NCBI RefSeq assembly: GCF_018390695.1
Contig: NZ_JAHBGF010000036.1
Coordinates: 434,001-498,000, forward strand
Reading direction: 5' to 3'
From: Ancylobacter sonchi
Lineage (GTDB): Bacteria; Pseudomonadota; Alphaproteobacteria; Rhizobiales; Xanthobacteraceae
Length of the DNA: 64,000 nt
This document shows positions 34,688-44,156 of this stretch, piece after piece. Made by a program: the position numbers and the translations under genes. Each line of letters starts with the position of its first letter. Within the stretch, counting starts at the first letter, position 1. The notes under the pieces are model-generated. The model ran no database searches and was not told where the DNA came from. It worked only from the letters and a program-made list of their open reading frames with translations.

Positions 34688-34734
34688 GACAGGCGGCGCC
34701 GCCACCGGCAGTGCCCAGCAGCGAATGTGCATGA

Positions 34735-34764
34735 AAAAGGCCCCGGAATCGCTTCCGGGGCCTT
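34735..34764 (-). terminator. Terminator for the outer-membrane protein gene (bidirectional)
   Basis: Perfect 12-bp stem AAGGCCCCGGAA / TTCCGGGGCCTT, loop TCGC. Preceded on this strand by AAAAA, which reads as TTTTT on the reverse strand, so it terminates the reverse omp gene and probably also the forward GST gene. Confidence 0.85.
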
Positions 34765-34802
34765 GATCATGCGTGGCTGGCGCCCGTAGGCGCCGGCCGC
34801 GA

Positions 34803-35447
34803 TCAGAACTTGTAGTTCAGACCGACGCGGGCGATGTTCAGGTTGGTACCCGCGGTCGCGCCGATGTTGTCGTAGTAGTCGTCGCCGAGGTCGACATAGA
34901 GATATTCGGCCTTGACGGTCCAGTTCGGCAGGAAGGCGTATTCCACGCCGGCGCCGATGGTCCAGCCGGTCTGGGTCGAGCTCTCGCTCCAGTTCAGCAC
35001 CTGGTCGGTGATCTTGGTCTTGCCATAGGCGAAACCGCCGGTCACGTAGGGCAGCACGGTGTCGAAGGCATAGCCGACGCGAGCGCGCACGGTGCCGAAG
35101 TAGTCCATCTTGGACTCGTAGCCGTAAGCGCTGTCCTTGATGCTACCGCCCTGCAGGTCGGTCTCGATACCGATCACGACGTTGTTGCCGAGCTGGTAGT
35201 TGAAGCCGATCTGGCCGCCACCGAACCAACCCGACGGATCGATGCCGAGGTTGTCGATGTCGCCATTGCTGCCGCCCCAGGCGTAGCCGGTGTTGCCGCC
35301 GAGATAGAAGCCGGTCCACGAGAACACCGGGACGGGAGCGACGACCGGAGCCTTCGTCGGGTAGGGCTGCGCCATGTCGGCAGCGAAGGCCGGGGCCGCG
35401 ACCAGGAGGGCGGCGAGGGCAACGCCCGAGGTTAGGATCTTCTTCAT
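34803..35447 (-). CDS. Outer-membrane beta-barrel protein (Omp25/31 type), copy 1
   Basis: 214 aa. Signal peptide MKKILTSGVALAALLVAAPAFA, then an eight-strand barrel beginning PVFSWTGFYLGGNTGYAWGG, with the conserved ...GVEYAFLPNWTVKAEYLYVDLG and a C-terminal Phe (LNYKF) as required by the Bam machinery. ATG 35447 follows GGAGAGTACATT. Similar to the second copy (shared TGFY, GTVRAR, GGFAYG, EYAF, AEYLYVDLG blocks), so a tandem pair. Confidence 0.92.
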   Translation of the reverse strand: MKKILTSGVALAALLVAAPAFAADMAQPYPTKAPVVAPVPVFSWTGFYLGGNTGYAWGGSNGDIDNLGIDPSGWFGGGQIGFNYQLGNNVVIGIETDLQGGSIKDSAYGYESKMDYFGTVRARVGYAFDTVLPYVTGGFAYGKTKITDQVLNWSESSTQTGWTIGAGVEYAFLPNWTVKAEYLYVDLGDDYYDNIGATAGTNLNIARVGLNYKF

Positions 35448-35803
35448 AATGTACTCTCCGAGCAAAACTGCTGAACACAACGCAGTTGATGGTGAGATAG
35501 AAGCGCAGCTTGTCAGGTCGAGGGCCAGAATGCGGCGAAAACCGAAACAGCACGGTACCCGGTTGCTGCGGCGATGAGGGTGAATGCCTCTCGAACCCAT
35601 ACGAATATTGAATTTCGGGAGGCGGCGGCTGGCCCAGCGCGTGGGCAAGCCCAGCTACATTTCCGCCACGATTGCGCAGCGATTGATCTGCGGCGTAGCA
35701 AAAATGCAACAAAAACGACCGCTGCGGGCGGCGAACGCAAACGGCGGCCCCGGGATGGGACCGCCGCGCATAGGATCGGACACCGGAAGCCCGGTGCGCC
35801 GGA
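35448..35803. other. Intergenic region between the two omp genes
   Basis: 356 bp without a convincing gene; it holds the promoter of copy 1 (reverse) and the terminator hairpin of copy 2: arms 35743-35751 and 35757-35765 pair with one G-T wobble only on the reverse-strand RNA, so it serves that gene, but no T-run follows. Confidence 0.45.
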
Positions 35804-36412
35804 TCAGAACTTGTAGTTCACGCCCAGGCGCAGGATGTTGGCGGTGGTGCCGACATCGAGCGGGCCGACGACGGTGGCGTAGGTCTCGGTGCCGAGGTCG
35901 ACATAGAGATATTCGGCCTTCACGCTCCAGTTCGGCGAGAAGGCGTATTCGCCGCCCGCGCCGATCGTCCAGCCGGTGTTGGTCTGCTTGTTGGTGAGGC
36001 CGGCCAGCTCGTAATCGCCACGGCCATAGGCAAAGCCGCCGGTGCCGTAGATCAGGAACTGGTCGACCGCGAAGCCGAGGCGGGCGCGCACCGTGCCGAA
36101 ATAGTCGAGAGAGAAGGTCGGGCTCTCGATATTGGTGGCCTGGATGTCGGTCTCGATGCCGACGACCAGCGGGCTGCCGGCAAACTGCCAGTTATAGCCG
36201 GCCTGGATGCCGCCGAGGAAACCGTCGGTGTCGTCGGAGAAATCCGCCGAGCCCCAGCCATAGCCGGCATTGGCGCCGATATAGAAGCCGGTCCAGGTGA
36301 ACACCGGCACCGGCGGGGCATAGGCCGCCGGCGCGCGATAGGCGAGGTCGGCGGCGGAGGCCGGCACGGCGATCGCCGCTGCAAGGGCCAGGCCCGCGAG
36401 AACTGCTTTCAT
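35804..36412 (-). CDS. Outer-membrane beta-barrel protein (Omp25/31 type), copy 2
   Basis: 202 aa with signal MKAVLAGLALAAAIAVPASAA, a short Pro/Ala linker (APAAYAPPVP), barrel start VFTWTGFYIGANAGYGWG and end LGVNYKF. Start ATG 36412 follows GGGAGACGATC. It is a diverged paralogue of the gene downstream on the same strand. Confidence 0.92.
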   Translation of the reverse strand: MKAVLAGLALAAAIAVPASAADLAYRAPAAYAPPVPVFTWTGFYIGANAGYGWGSADFSDDTDGFLGGIQAGYNWQFAGSPLVVGIETDIQATNIESPTFSLDYFGTVRARLGFAVDQFLIYGTGGFAYGRGDYELAGLTNKQTNTGWTIGAGGEYAFSPNWSVKAEYLYVDLGTETYATVVGPLDVGTTANILRLGVNYKF

Positions 36413-36706
36413 GATCGTCTCCCAGTCATCCGGGCACAGGGCACCCGGGTTCAATTCGATAGGGTCGACGGTCCCATAAGATTATGAGCAAAGTCTTATG
36501 GCATTTCGTAACCTGATATTATCATTAACAATGCGTATACAAGTGATAATGATGTAAATGTGGCGAATATCCATGGAAACGCTAGCGCATTTCCTTTCCC
36601 GCCACGTCGATCATGGTTAACGATCCGTTGACACTGGGCCTTTCGAACGGTGACCCGCGGTGTTCGCCGGGTTGGACACAGACCTTCCTCCAGTTCATGA
36701 AGAGAC
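36413..36706. promoter_or_regulatory. AT-rich promoter region between omp copy 2 and SDR
   Basis: 294 bp, clearly AT-rich (36475-36600) in a GC-rich genome. Holds an 8-bp inverted repeat CCATAAGA (36474-36481) / TCTTATGG (36494-36501), a 7-bp repeat ATTATCA (36518-36524) / TGATAAT (36544-36550), and GATAATGAT (36545-36553), half of a Fur-type box. An iron- or metal-responsive regulator is possible but inferred. Confidence 0.5.
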
Positions 36707-37489
36707 ATGACCTCTCCCGCACCGCTTTCATCTGCTGCCGAGCGACCGCTCGCCCTCGTTACCGGCGGCGCGGTCCGTATCGGCCGCGCCATTTCCCTCG
36801 CCCTCGCCGCGACGGGTTACGATCTCGTCGTCCACACCCGCCGCCCCGGGCCGGAAGCCGACACAGTCCGAACCGAGATTGAGGCGCGCGGCGCCCGCGC
36901 CCATCTGCTGCATGCCGAACTCGCCGATGCCGAAGCGGTCGCCGGGCTGCTGCCCGCCTGCGCCCGCTTCGGCACGGTTCGCCTATTGGTGAACAACGCC
37001 TCGGAGTTTCACCCTGACGAGGTCGGCTCGCTGGCCCCGGCGCTGTGGGACCGGCATTTCGCCGTCAATCTGCGCGCCCCGGTCTTCCTCGCCGAGGCGC
37101 TCGCGGCACAATTGCCGGCGGACACGGGCGGCGCGGTGGTCAACCTCATCGACCAGCGGGTGCTAAAGCCGACTCCGCATTATCTGTCCTACAGCCTGAC
37201 CAAGCAGGGGCTATGGGCGGCGACGCGCCTGCTCGCCCAAAGCCTTGCCCCGCGCGTGCGGGTCAATGCGGTGGCGCCGGGGCCGACCCTCGCCAATAGC
37301 CGCCAGAGCGCCGAGGACTTCGCCCGACAGGGCGCGGCGGTGCCGCTCGGCCGCGGCCCCCGCCCGGAGGAGATCGCCGAGACGGTGCTGTTCCTGGCGC
37401 GGACGGAAAGCGTCACCGGCCAGATGCTCACCGTCGATGGCGGCCAGCATCTCGCCTGGCGGACGCCGGATACCGAGGTGCCCGACTAG
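36707..37489 (+). CDS. SDR oxidoreductase, pteridine-reductase-like
   Basis: 260-aa Rossmann-fold dehydrogenase. The nucleotide loop is TGGAVRIG (the TGxxxRIG type of pteridine reductase/FolM), followed by NNAS, then the YSLTK active site and a VDGGQ end. FolM-like enzymes reduce dihydromonapterin or dihydrofolate; the substrate here is inferred only from these motifs. ATG 36707 follows a weak GAAGAGAC. Confidence 0.88.
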   Translation: MTSPAPLSSAAERPLALVTGGAVRIGRAISLALAATGYDLVVHTRRPGPEADTVRTEIEARGARAHLLHAELADAEAVAGLLPACARFGTVRLLVNNASEFHPDEVGSLAPALWDRHFAVNLRAPVFLAEALAAQLPADTGGAVVNLIDQRVLKPTPHYLSYSLTKQGLWAATRLLAQSLAPRVRVNAVAPGPTLANSRQSAEDFARQGAAVPLGRGPRPEEIAETVLFLARTESVTGQMLTVDGGQHLAWRTPDTEVPD

Positions 37490-37507
37490 CGGGCCGCCCC
37501 GGACCGC

Positions 37508-38440
37508 CTAGCCTCGCCGGTCGCTGAGAGTGAACCAGCCGACGCTCGCCATCACCAGCACCGCGCCGGCGAATTCCAGCGGGCTGGCGGTTTCGCCGAG
37601 CACGAAGAAGGCGAGCACCATGGTCGCCACCGGGCTAACGGTGGAGATCATCGAATTGGCCTGCGCCGAGATGCGCTTCAGCGCCGCGTTCATCAGGAAA
37701 GTCGGCACCACCGTGGCGCCGATGGCGATCAGCACCGACAGCATCAGCACGCGCGGCGACACCATCAGCCCCGCCAGCGGGCGGACCAGCGCGAACTGGC
37801 CGAGCGCCATTACCGAGGCCGAGATCATCGCCACGCAGGTGAACAGGGCCGAGCCGATGCTGTTCAGGAGCTTGCGGGCCAGCAGCTGGTAGAGCGCGAA
37901 GCTGACCGCCGCCATGCCGACGAACATCGCGCCGCGCGCCACGTCGGTGCCGACCGTCGCCAGCCCTTCCATGAAGATCAGCGCCAGGCCGCCATAGGCG
38001 ATGAGGAACGTCCACAGCGCCTTGAGCCGGATCGGCTGGCCGAACAGCAGCGCGCCGAACAGCACGACGAACAGCGGGTAGGTGAACAGGATCAGCCGCT
38101 CGAACGAAGCCGAGATATATTGCAGCCCGAGGAAGTCGACATAGCTGGAGAACCAGTAGCCGAGCGCGCCGACGCCGGCCGACTGCGCGAGGATCCGCAG
38201 GCTCGGCATCGCTTCGCCGCGCCGCTGCATGGCCTTCAGCGCGATGGCGCCGATCACCAGGTAGAACGGCAGCGAAAACGCCATGCGCAGCGCCAGCAGC
38301 GTCTCCGGGTCCACGCCCTCGCCATAGGCGAGCTTGATGATGATGCCCTTGGAGGCGAACAGGATGGCTCCCGCCGCGCCATAGGCATAGCCGGCGAGCG
38401 GAACGACGGGTTTCGCGGAGACTTCGGAGACGGAGGACAT
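37508..38440 (-). CDS. EamA/DMT-family transporter
   Basis: 310-aa inner-membrane protein with ten hydrophobic segments in two EamA repeats (residues about 15-150 and 165-305); the second carries SPVATMVLAFFVLGETASPLEFAGA. Metabolite exporter of unknown substrate. Start ATG 38440 follows GGGAGCCATC. Convergent with the SDR gene (18 bp apart). Confidence 0.9.
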   Translation of the reverse strand: MSSVSEVSAKPVVPLAGYAYGAAGAILFASKGIIIKLAYGEGVDPETLLALRMAFSLPFYLVIGAIALKAMQRRGEAMPSLRILAQSAGVGALGYWFSSYVDFLGLQYISASFERLILFTYPLFVVLFGALLFGQPIRLKALWTFLIAYGGLALIFMEGLATVGTDVARGAMFVGMAAVSFALYQLLARKLLNSIGSALFTCVAMISASVMALGQFALVRPLAGLMVSPRVLMLSVLIAIGATVVPTFLMNAALKRISAQANSMISTVSPVATMVLAFFVLGETASPLEFAGAVLVMASVGWFTLSDRRG

Positions 38441-38641
38441 GATGGCTCCCCTTACTCCGATTGCGCGAGCGGCACAGCCAAGAAATTGCGCATGGCAGCC
38501 CCGCCACAGCCGCTTTCTTGCGCGGCGAGGGTCGCGCCTCTCGCCTGTCCACCGGGAAGAGTGCTGTCGTGGCGGCCCGGCGCCAGCTTCCCGAGCTCGC
38601 CCCCTGTTCGTGGCCGATCCGAATCCATATTTTAGGCCCCC

Positions 38642-40837
38642 ATGATCGCCCGCACTCCCCATGACACCGCCAAGGACACGCCCGAACCGGACATCGACGA
38701 TGCCGAGATGGCGGAGGTCGAGGACGAGACCCTGCTGCTGCTCGACGAGGCCGACGAGGCCGCGCCCGGCGCCGGCTCGCTCGCCTCCGGCCGTGCGGCG
38801 ATCCTGCGGGCGGTGAAGCACGCGCCGACCGGCGCCGGCGTCTACCGCATGCTCGATACGGAAGGCGCGGTGCTCTATGTCGGCAAGGCGAAGAGCATCC
38901 GGAAGCGCATCGTCGCCTATACCCGCCCGACCGGGCTGACCAACCGCATCTTCCGCATGGTCGCCGCCACCGCCGAGATGGAATTCATCTCGACCGGCAC
39001 CGAGACCGAGGCGCTGCTGCTCGAGGCGAACCTCATCAAGCAGCTGCGCCCGCGCTTCAACGTGCTGCTGCGCGACGACAAGTCGTTCCCCTACATCCTG
39101 ATCACCCGCGATCACGTCTCGCCGCAGATCACCAAGCATCGTGGCGCGCGCTCGAAGCCGGGCGACTATTACGGCCCCTTCGCCTCGGTCTGGGCGGTGA
39201 ACCGCACCATCAACGCGCTGCAAAAGGCGTTCCTGGTCCGCTCCTGCACCGACAGCTATTACGAGGCGCGCACTCGCCCCTGCCTCTTGTTCCAGATCAA
39301 GCGCTGTTCCGGCCCCTGCACCGGCGAGGTCAGCCACGGCGACTATGCCGAATATGTCCGCGAGGCGCGTGATTTCCTATCCGGCAAGAGCCGCACGGTG
39401 AAGGACCAGCTCGCCCATGAGATGCAGGCCGCGTCCGAGGCACTGGAGTTCGAGCGCGCCGCCGCGCTGCGCGACCGCATCGCCGCGCTCTCCGCGGTGC
39501 AGGGCTCGCAGGGCATCAACCCCCGCTCGGTGGAAGAGGCCGACGTGTTCGCCATCCACCAGGAGGGCGGCGCCACCTGCGTGCAGGTATTTTTCTTCCG
39601 CACCGGGCAGAACTGGGGCAACCACGCGCTCTATCCGCGCGCCGACCGCACGCTGGAACCGGGCGAGGTGCTCGGCGCCTTCCTGGCGCAGTTCTACGAG
39701 GACAAGCCCTCGCCACGCCTCATCCTGCTCAGCCATGCGGCCGAAGACAGCGACCTGCTCGCCGAGGCGCTGTCCGAGCGCAGCGGCCATAAGGTGGAGA
39801 TCGCGGTGCCGCAGCGTGGCGAGAAGCGCGAACTGGTCGAGCACGCCATGCAGAACGCCCGCGAGGCGCTGGGCCGCAAGCTCGCCGAGAGCGCCAGCCA
39901 GCAGCGGCTGCTCGACGAACTCGCCCGCGCCTTCGCCCTGCCGACCTCGCCCCGGCGTATCGAGGTCTACGACAACAGCCACATCATGGGATCGAACGCG
40001 GTCGGCGGCATGATCGTCGCCGGGCCGGAAGGCTTCGCCAAGAGCCAGTACCGCAAGTTCAACATCAAGAGCACCGACCTCACGCCGGGCGACGACTACG
40101 GCATGATGCGCGAGGTGCTGAGCCGGCGGTTCTCCCGCCTGCTGCGCGAATCGCCGCGGGCCGGCGACAAGCCCCCCCATCCCGACGGAGTGGGAGGAAC
40201 GGAACCGGTCATCCCTCTCCCTGAGGCAGAGGGTCAGGGAGAGGGGGACGCCGCGCCGGTCGGCCAGCCGCCCTCCCCCCTCGCCGGCGCGCTGCGTGGG
40301 CTGCCCCTACCCACCGAAGAGGGGAAAGAGGTCGCTCTCGTCGACGACGAAGCCCCCGAGGCCCTGCGCCAGACCCCGGAGGGCTGGCCGGACCTCGTGC
40401 TGATCGACGGCGGCGCCGGACAGCTGAAGGCGGCGGCGGAGACGCTGGCCGAACTCGGCGTCACCGACGTGCCGCTCGTCGGCGTCGCCAAGGGGCCGGA
40501 CCGCGACGCCGGCCGCGAGACCTTCTTCATCGCCGGCCGCGAGCCGTTCCGGCTGGAGCCGCGCGATCCCGTGCTATACTTCGTGCAGCGTCTGCGCGAC
40601 GAGGCGCACCGCTTCGCCATCGGCTCGCACCGCGCCCGTCGCTCGAAGGACATCGCCCAGGGCGGCCTGCAGGAGATTCCCGGCATCGGCCCGACCCGCA
40701 AGCGCGCGCTGCTGCATCATTTCGGCACGCTGAAAGCCATCGAGCGCGCCTCGCTCGCCGATCTGGAAGCGGTGCCGGGGGTCAATGCCGCCACCGCGCG
40801 AGCGGTCTACGACTTCTTCCACGCCGGGCCGCACTGA
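38642..40837 (+). CDS. uvrC: UvrABC excision nuclease subunit C
   Basis: 731-aa nuclease making the incisions of excision repair. A GIY-YIG domain ([20 protein letters not shown]) lies near residues 63-100, a UVR domain around 255-290, an RNase-H-like nuclease ([29 protein letters not shown]) and a helix-hairpin-helix end ([17 protein letters not shown]). Longer than usual: a 40-residue acidic N-terminal extension and an insert of about 65 residues in the linker before [10 protein letters not shown], encoded by repeat-like DNA. Still in frame with all catalytic motifs. Confidence 0.96.
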   Translation: MIARTPHDTAKDTPEPDIDDAEMAEVEDETLLLLDEADEAAPGAGSLASGRAAILRAVKHAPTGAGVYRMLDTEGAVLYVGKAKSIRKRIVAYTRPTGLTNRIFRMVAATAEMEFISTGTETEALLLEANLIKQLRPRFNVLLRDDKSFPYILITRDHVSPQITKHRGARSKPGDYYGPFASVWAVNRTINALQKAFLVRSCTDSYYEARTRPCLLFQIKRCSGPCTGEVSHGDYAEYVREARDFLSGKSRTVKDQLAHEMQAASEALEFERAAALRDRIAALSAVQGSQGINPRSVEEADVFAIHQEGGATCVQVFFFRTGQNWGNHALYPRADRTLEPGEVLGAFLAQFYEDKPSPRLILLSHAAEDSDLLAEALSERSGHKVEIAVPQRGEKRELVEHAMQNAREALGRKLAESASQQRLLDELARAFALPTSPRRIEVYDNSHIMGSNAVGGMIVAGPEGFAKSQYRKFNIKSTDLTPGDDYGMMREVLSRRFSRLLRESPRAGDKPPHPDGVGGTEPVIPLPEAEGQGEGDAAPVGQPPSPLAGALRGLPLPTEEGKEVALVDDEAPEALRQTPEGWPDLVLIDGGAGQLKAAAETLAELGVTDVPLVGVAKGPDRDAGRETFFIAGREPFRLEPRDPVLYFVQRLRDEAHRFAIGSHRARRSKDIAQGGLQEIPGIGPTRKRALLHHFGTLKAIERASLADLEAVPGVNAATARAVYDFFHAGPH
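40160..40350 (+). repeat. Repeat-derived insert inside uvrC
   Basis: Encodes a Pro/Gly-rich stretch between SRLLRES and [10 protein letters not shown] that other UvrC proteins replace by a short linker. Its core is a perfect 12-bp hairpin CCCTCTCCCTGA (40213-40224) / TCAGGGAGAGGG (40234-40245), resembling intergenic palindromic elements of alphaproteobacteria, inserted in frame. Element identity is inferred. Confidence 0.55.
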
Positions 40838-40951
40838 TGCGGCCGCAGCGAAGCCGTCACGGCCGGTCGTTACTTTGCCGTGAAGTGCCTGCAGTAGATT
40901 GACGTGCGCCCGAGGGGTGGTTACGTCCCTTGCGAGGAACCGGACAAAGCC

Positions 40952-41608
40952 ATGGTCGACGTCGCGCCCACCCGGAATACGGTGACCGAACCTGCGCAGG
41001 CCGGAACAGGACGGCGCAGGCGCGCCCACACCTATGCGCTGCCCAACCTGCTCACCTATGCACGCTGCGTGGCGGTGCCGCTGCTGGTCGGCTGCCTGTT
41101 CTGGGCCGATATCCTCGCCGGTGGCCTGTGGCTGCGCTGGGTCGCGCTCGGCATCTACGTCACTGCCGCCATCACCGATTTCTTCGACGGCTACCTCGCC
41201 CGCATCTGGTCGCAGCAATCGGCGATCGGCCGCATGCTCGATCCCATCGCCGACAAGCTGCTGGTCGCCGCCTCGCTCTTGATGATGGCGTCGGACGGCA
41301 CCATCCGCGGCTGGTCGCTGTGGGCGGCGGCGGTGATCCTGTGCCGCGAGATTCTGGTTTCCGGCCTGCGCGAATTCCTCGCCGAGCTGCGGGTCAGCGT
41401 GCCCGTCACCCGCCTCGCCAAGTGGAAGACGGCGACGCAGCTGGTCGCGGTCGGCGTGCTGCTGGCGGGACCGGCCGCGGATGCGCTGCTGCCCGGCACC
41501 ACGCTCGCCGGCATCGTGCTCTTGTGGATCGCGGCGCTGCTCACACTTTATACCGGGTGGGACTATTTCCGGGCCGGCGCCCGCCACCTGATCGAGGACG
41601 ACGCGTGA
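40952..41608 (+). CDS. pgsA: CDP-diacylglycerol-glycerol-3-phosphate phosphatidyltransferase
   Basis: 218-aa inner-membrane enzyme making phosphatidylglycerol phosphate. The CDP-alcohol phosphotransferase motif is complete: DFFDGYLAR with the downstream G..MLDPIADK Asp residues. ATG 40952 gives MVDVAPT. Its TGA overlaps the GTG of moaD, starting a three-gene operon with moaD and moaE. Confidence 0.95.
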   Translation: MVDVAPTRNTVTEPAQAGTGRRRRAHTYALPNLLTYARCVAVPLLVGCLFWADILAGGLWLRWVALGIYVTAAITDFFDGYLARIWSQQSAIGRMLDPIADKLLVAASLLMMASDGTIRGWSLWAAAVILCREILVSGLREFLAELRVSVPVTRLAKWKTATQLVAVGVLLAGPAADALLPGTTLAGIVLLWIAALLTLYTGWDYFRAGARHLIEDDA

Positions 41609-41856
41609 AGATCCTCTATTTCGCCTGGGTGCGCGAGCGCATCGGGCGCGAGGCCGAGGAAGTCGAGGCCCCCGGCGGCGTGCGCACCGTCGCCGAACTG
41701 GCCGCTTTTCTCGCCGCGCGCGGCGAGGGCTACGCCGAGGCATTCCGCGACCCGAAGGTGGTGCGCGCCGCCATCGACCGCCGGCATGCCCGGCCGGACG
41801 CGCTCATCGCCGGCGCCCGCGAGATCGCCTTCTTCCCGCCGATGACCGGAGGCTGA
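41605..41856 (+). CDS. moaD: Molybdopterin synthase small subunit
   Basis: 83-aa ubiquitin-like sulfur carrier with the required C-terminal Gly-Gly (FFPPMTGG). GTG start at 41605, overlapping pgsA by four bases. It delivers sulfur to MoaE in molybdenum-cofactor synthesis. Confidence 0.94.
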   Translation: MKILYFAWVRERIGREAEEVEAPGGVRTVAELAAFLAARGEGYAEAFRDPKVVRAAIDRRHARPDALIAGAREIAFFPPMTGG

Positions 41857-41860
41857 CGCC

Positions 41861-42361
41861 ATGCCGGACGGGCATTCCCCGGATGATCATCCCGCGGACG
41901 GGCGCTTTTCAGTCCGCATCCAGCGCGAGGATTTCGACACCGCCGCCGAGATCGCCGCCCTGTCGGGCGGTCGGCGCGATGTCGGCGCGGTCGTCACCTT
42001 CTCCGGCCTGTGCCGCGCCGACGACACGACGGACGAAGGTCGCCTCGTCGCGCTGACCCTCGAACATTATCCCGGCATGGCGGAAGAGGAGATCGGCCGC
42101 CTCGTCGAGGAGGCCCGCGCGCGCTGGCCACTCCTCGGCGCCACGGTGATCCACCGCCACGGCCGCCTGGTCCCGGGCGAGAACATCGTGCTGGTGGTCA
42201 CCGCCTCGCCGCATCGCGGCGCCGCCTTCGAAGCCGCCGCGTTCCTCATGGACTGGCTGAAGACCAGCGCCCCGTTCTGGAAGCTGGAAGAGCGCGAGAC
42301 GGTGAAGAATTGGGTCGCCGCCAAGGAGGCGGACGACGCCGCGGCGGAGCGTTGGCGCTGA
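41861..42361 (+). CDS. moaE: Molybdopterin synthase catalytic subunit
   Basis: 166 aa, converts precursor Z to molybdopterin with MoaD. Motifs VGAVVTFSGLCR, LEHYPGMAE, ASPHRGAAFEAA and the Lys-containing KNWVAAKEA are intact. Five bases after moaD. Confidence 0.95.
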   Translation: MPDGHSPDDHPADGRFSVRIQREDFDTAAEIAALSGGRRDVGAVVTFSGLCRADDTTDEGRLVALTLEHYPGMAEEEIGRLVEEARARWPLLGATVIHRHGRLVPGENIVLVVTASPHRGAAFEAAAFLMDWLKTSAPFWKLEERETVKNWVAAKEADDAAAERWR

Positions 42362-42382
42362 CCCGCATCGCCGCGTAAACGC

Positions 42383-42847
42383 CTAGCGCCCGGTCCTGCG
42401 GGCGAGCAGTTGCCGCTTCAACCCCTCGGGATAGAGTGCCGGCCCGCCGGCGACGTCGAGTTCGGCCAGATCGTACCAGTGCGCCACCACCGGGCTGCCA
42501 TCGTCCTCGTGGAAGACGATGGTGTCCTGCCCGGCGAAGGCGTCGGCGGCGAAGTCCACCTCATAGGCGAACACGACCTCATGCCCGGTCGCGCCGTGAT
42601 GGGTGTAGATGTTCTCCAGCACCGCCGGACCGTCGATCACCTCGATCGCGACGCCGAGTTCCTCGCGGAACTCGCGCATGAGGGCGGCCTCGCAGCGCTC
42701 GCCGAACTCGACCCCGCCGCCGAGCGGGCGCACGCCCTTCAGCTGGCCGAGATCGTCCCGCACCTCGGCGGCGAGCAGCCGTCCGCCCCGCCAGTGCAGG
42801 CCGATGGCGAGAACGCGAATATGGGAAACCGGGCGCCAGATGGTCAT
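42383..42847 (-). CDS. Nudix hydrolase
   Basis: 154-aa Nudix domain. The Nudix box GGGVEFGERCEAALMREFREELGV carries the G-x5-E-x7-REUxEExGU pattern. It cleaves a nucleoside-diphosphate-linked metabolite; substrate unknown. Convergent with moaE. Confidence 0.92.
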   Translation of the reverse strand: MTIWRPVSHIRVLAIGLHWRGGRLLAAEVRDDLGQLKGVRPLGGGVEFGERCEAALMREFREELGVAIEVIDGPAVLENIYTHHGATGHEVVFAYEVDFAADAFAGQDTIVFHEDDGSPVVAHWYDLAELDVAGGPALYPEGLKRQLLARRTGR

Positions 42848-42934
42848 GCCGCCCGGCTAGGCCAATCCGGCGCGCGCGGCAAGTCCGAGACGCGGCCGGC
42901 CTGTAGCCGCCTGGGGATCCACGCACAAAAACGA

Positions 42935-42960
42935 AAATGCCGGCCCCGAGGCCGGCATTT
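42935..42960 (-). terminator. Terminator of ilvE
   Basis: Perfect 11-bp stem AAATGCCGGCC / GGCCGGCATTT, loop CCGA, followed on the reverse strand by TTTTCGTTTTTG. Confidence 0.88.
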
Positions 42961-42996
42961 CATTCATGTCCGAAGATCGGAAGCTGCGGCCGCTGC

Positions 42997-43887
42997 TTAC
43001 GCGGCGGCCTTCTTCTTCGGCTGCACCTCGGCGGTGTAGTCGTCGAACAGCGTCTTGGTCACCGGGCCGGGCTGGAAGTGGGTGCCGGCGATCTCCGACA
43101 CCGGCGTCACCTCGGCGGCGGTGCCGGTGATGAAGCACTCGTCGAAGCTCGACAGCTCCTCCGGCATGATCGCCCGCTCCTGCACCTCGATGCCGCGGCT
43201 CTTGGCCAGCGCGATCACCGTCTGGCGGGTGATGCCGTTGAGGAACGCATCCGCCTCCGGCGTGTGGATCACGCCATCCTTCACGAAGAAGACGTTGGCG
43301 CCGGTGCACTCGGCGACACGGCCGCGCCAGTCGAGCATCAGCGCGTCGGCATAGCCCTCGCGCTCGGCGGCGTGCTTGGAGATGGTGCAGATCATGTAGA
43401 GGCCGGCCGCCTTCGAGGTCGAGGGCGCGGTCAGCGGATCGGGACGGCGATACTTCGCCATGCCGATGCGGATGCCCTTCAGCCGTTCCGCCGGGTCGAA
43501 ATAGCTCGGCCATTCCCACGCCGCGATGGCGAGGTGGATCTGGTTGTTCTGCGCCGAGACGCCCATCATGTCGGAGCCGCGCCAGGCGACGGGACGCAGA
43601 TAGGCGTCGGCCAAGTTCTGCTTCACCAGGATCTCGCGGCAGGCGGCGTTGATCTCCGCCTCGCTGTAGGGAATCTCGAAGTCGAGCAGACGCGCGCTCT
43701 CCTTCAGGCGGACGGTGTGCTCGTCCAGCTTGAAAATCTCGCCGCCATAGGCGCGCTCGCCCTCGAATACACAGCTGCCATAGTGCAGGCCGTGCGTCAG
43801 AACATGGACCTTGGCATCCGACCACGGCACGAAGGCGCCGTCATACCAGATCCAGCCACTGCGTTTGTCGAAGGGTTCGCTTGCCAT
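42997..43887 (-). CDS. ilvE: Branched-chain amino-acid aminotransferase
   Basis: 296-aa PLP fold-IV enzyme for the last step of Ile, Leu and Val synthesis. N-terminal WIWYDGAFVPWSDAKVHVLTHGLHYGSCVFEG; PLP Lys in SKAAGLYM; GTAAEVTPV near the C terminus. Start at 43887 (MASEPFD). Divergent from the marR/petP gene, as in many relatives. Confidence 0.95.
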   Translation of the reverse strand: MASEPFDKRSGWIWYDGAFVPWSDAKVHVLTHGLHYGSCVFEGERAYGGEIFKLDEHTVRLKESARLLDFEIPYSEAEINAACREILVKQNLADAYLRPVAWRGSDMMGVSAQNNQIHLAIAAWEWPSYFDPAERLKGIRIGMAKYRRPDPLTAPSTSKAAGLYMICTISKHAAEREGYADALMLDWRGRVAECTGANVFFVKDGVIHTPEADAFLNGITRQTVIALAKSRGIEVQERAIMPEELSSFDECFITGTAAEVTPVSEIAGTHFQPGPVTKTLFDDYTAEVQPKKKAAA

Positions 43888-44156
43888 GGTATTGTCTCCC
43901 GAACGGGGCCCGCCGCCCGCCATGATCCGGCGGCGTTGCCCATCTTGTCCTTAAAGCCTGTCCTACCCGGTCGCGTGCGTGTTTTCAGCGCATATTTTGC
44001 TTCGCAGGCCAAGTACATCTATCGTGAACGCCGTCGAGGGAACAGCCATCCGGCACCCCGACGCGCTGGCTGACGCAGGGTTGATCCGGGGGCTTCCCGA
44101 ACGATCCTTTCGTCAGACAGGGCATCTTGGTAACGATCATAACGAAAAAAGTCAAC

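Noticed and set aside
37508-39337. 609-codon reverse frame joining the DMT transporter with sequence opposite uvrC
   Set aside because: Only the last 310 codons are transporter; a good start and ribosome-binding site lie at 38440, and the upstream part is uvrC antisense.
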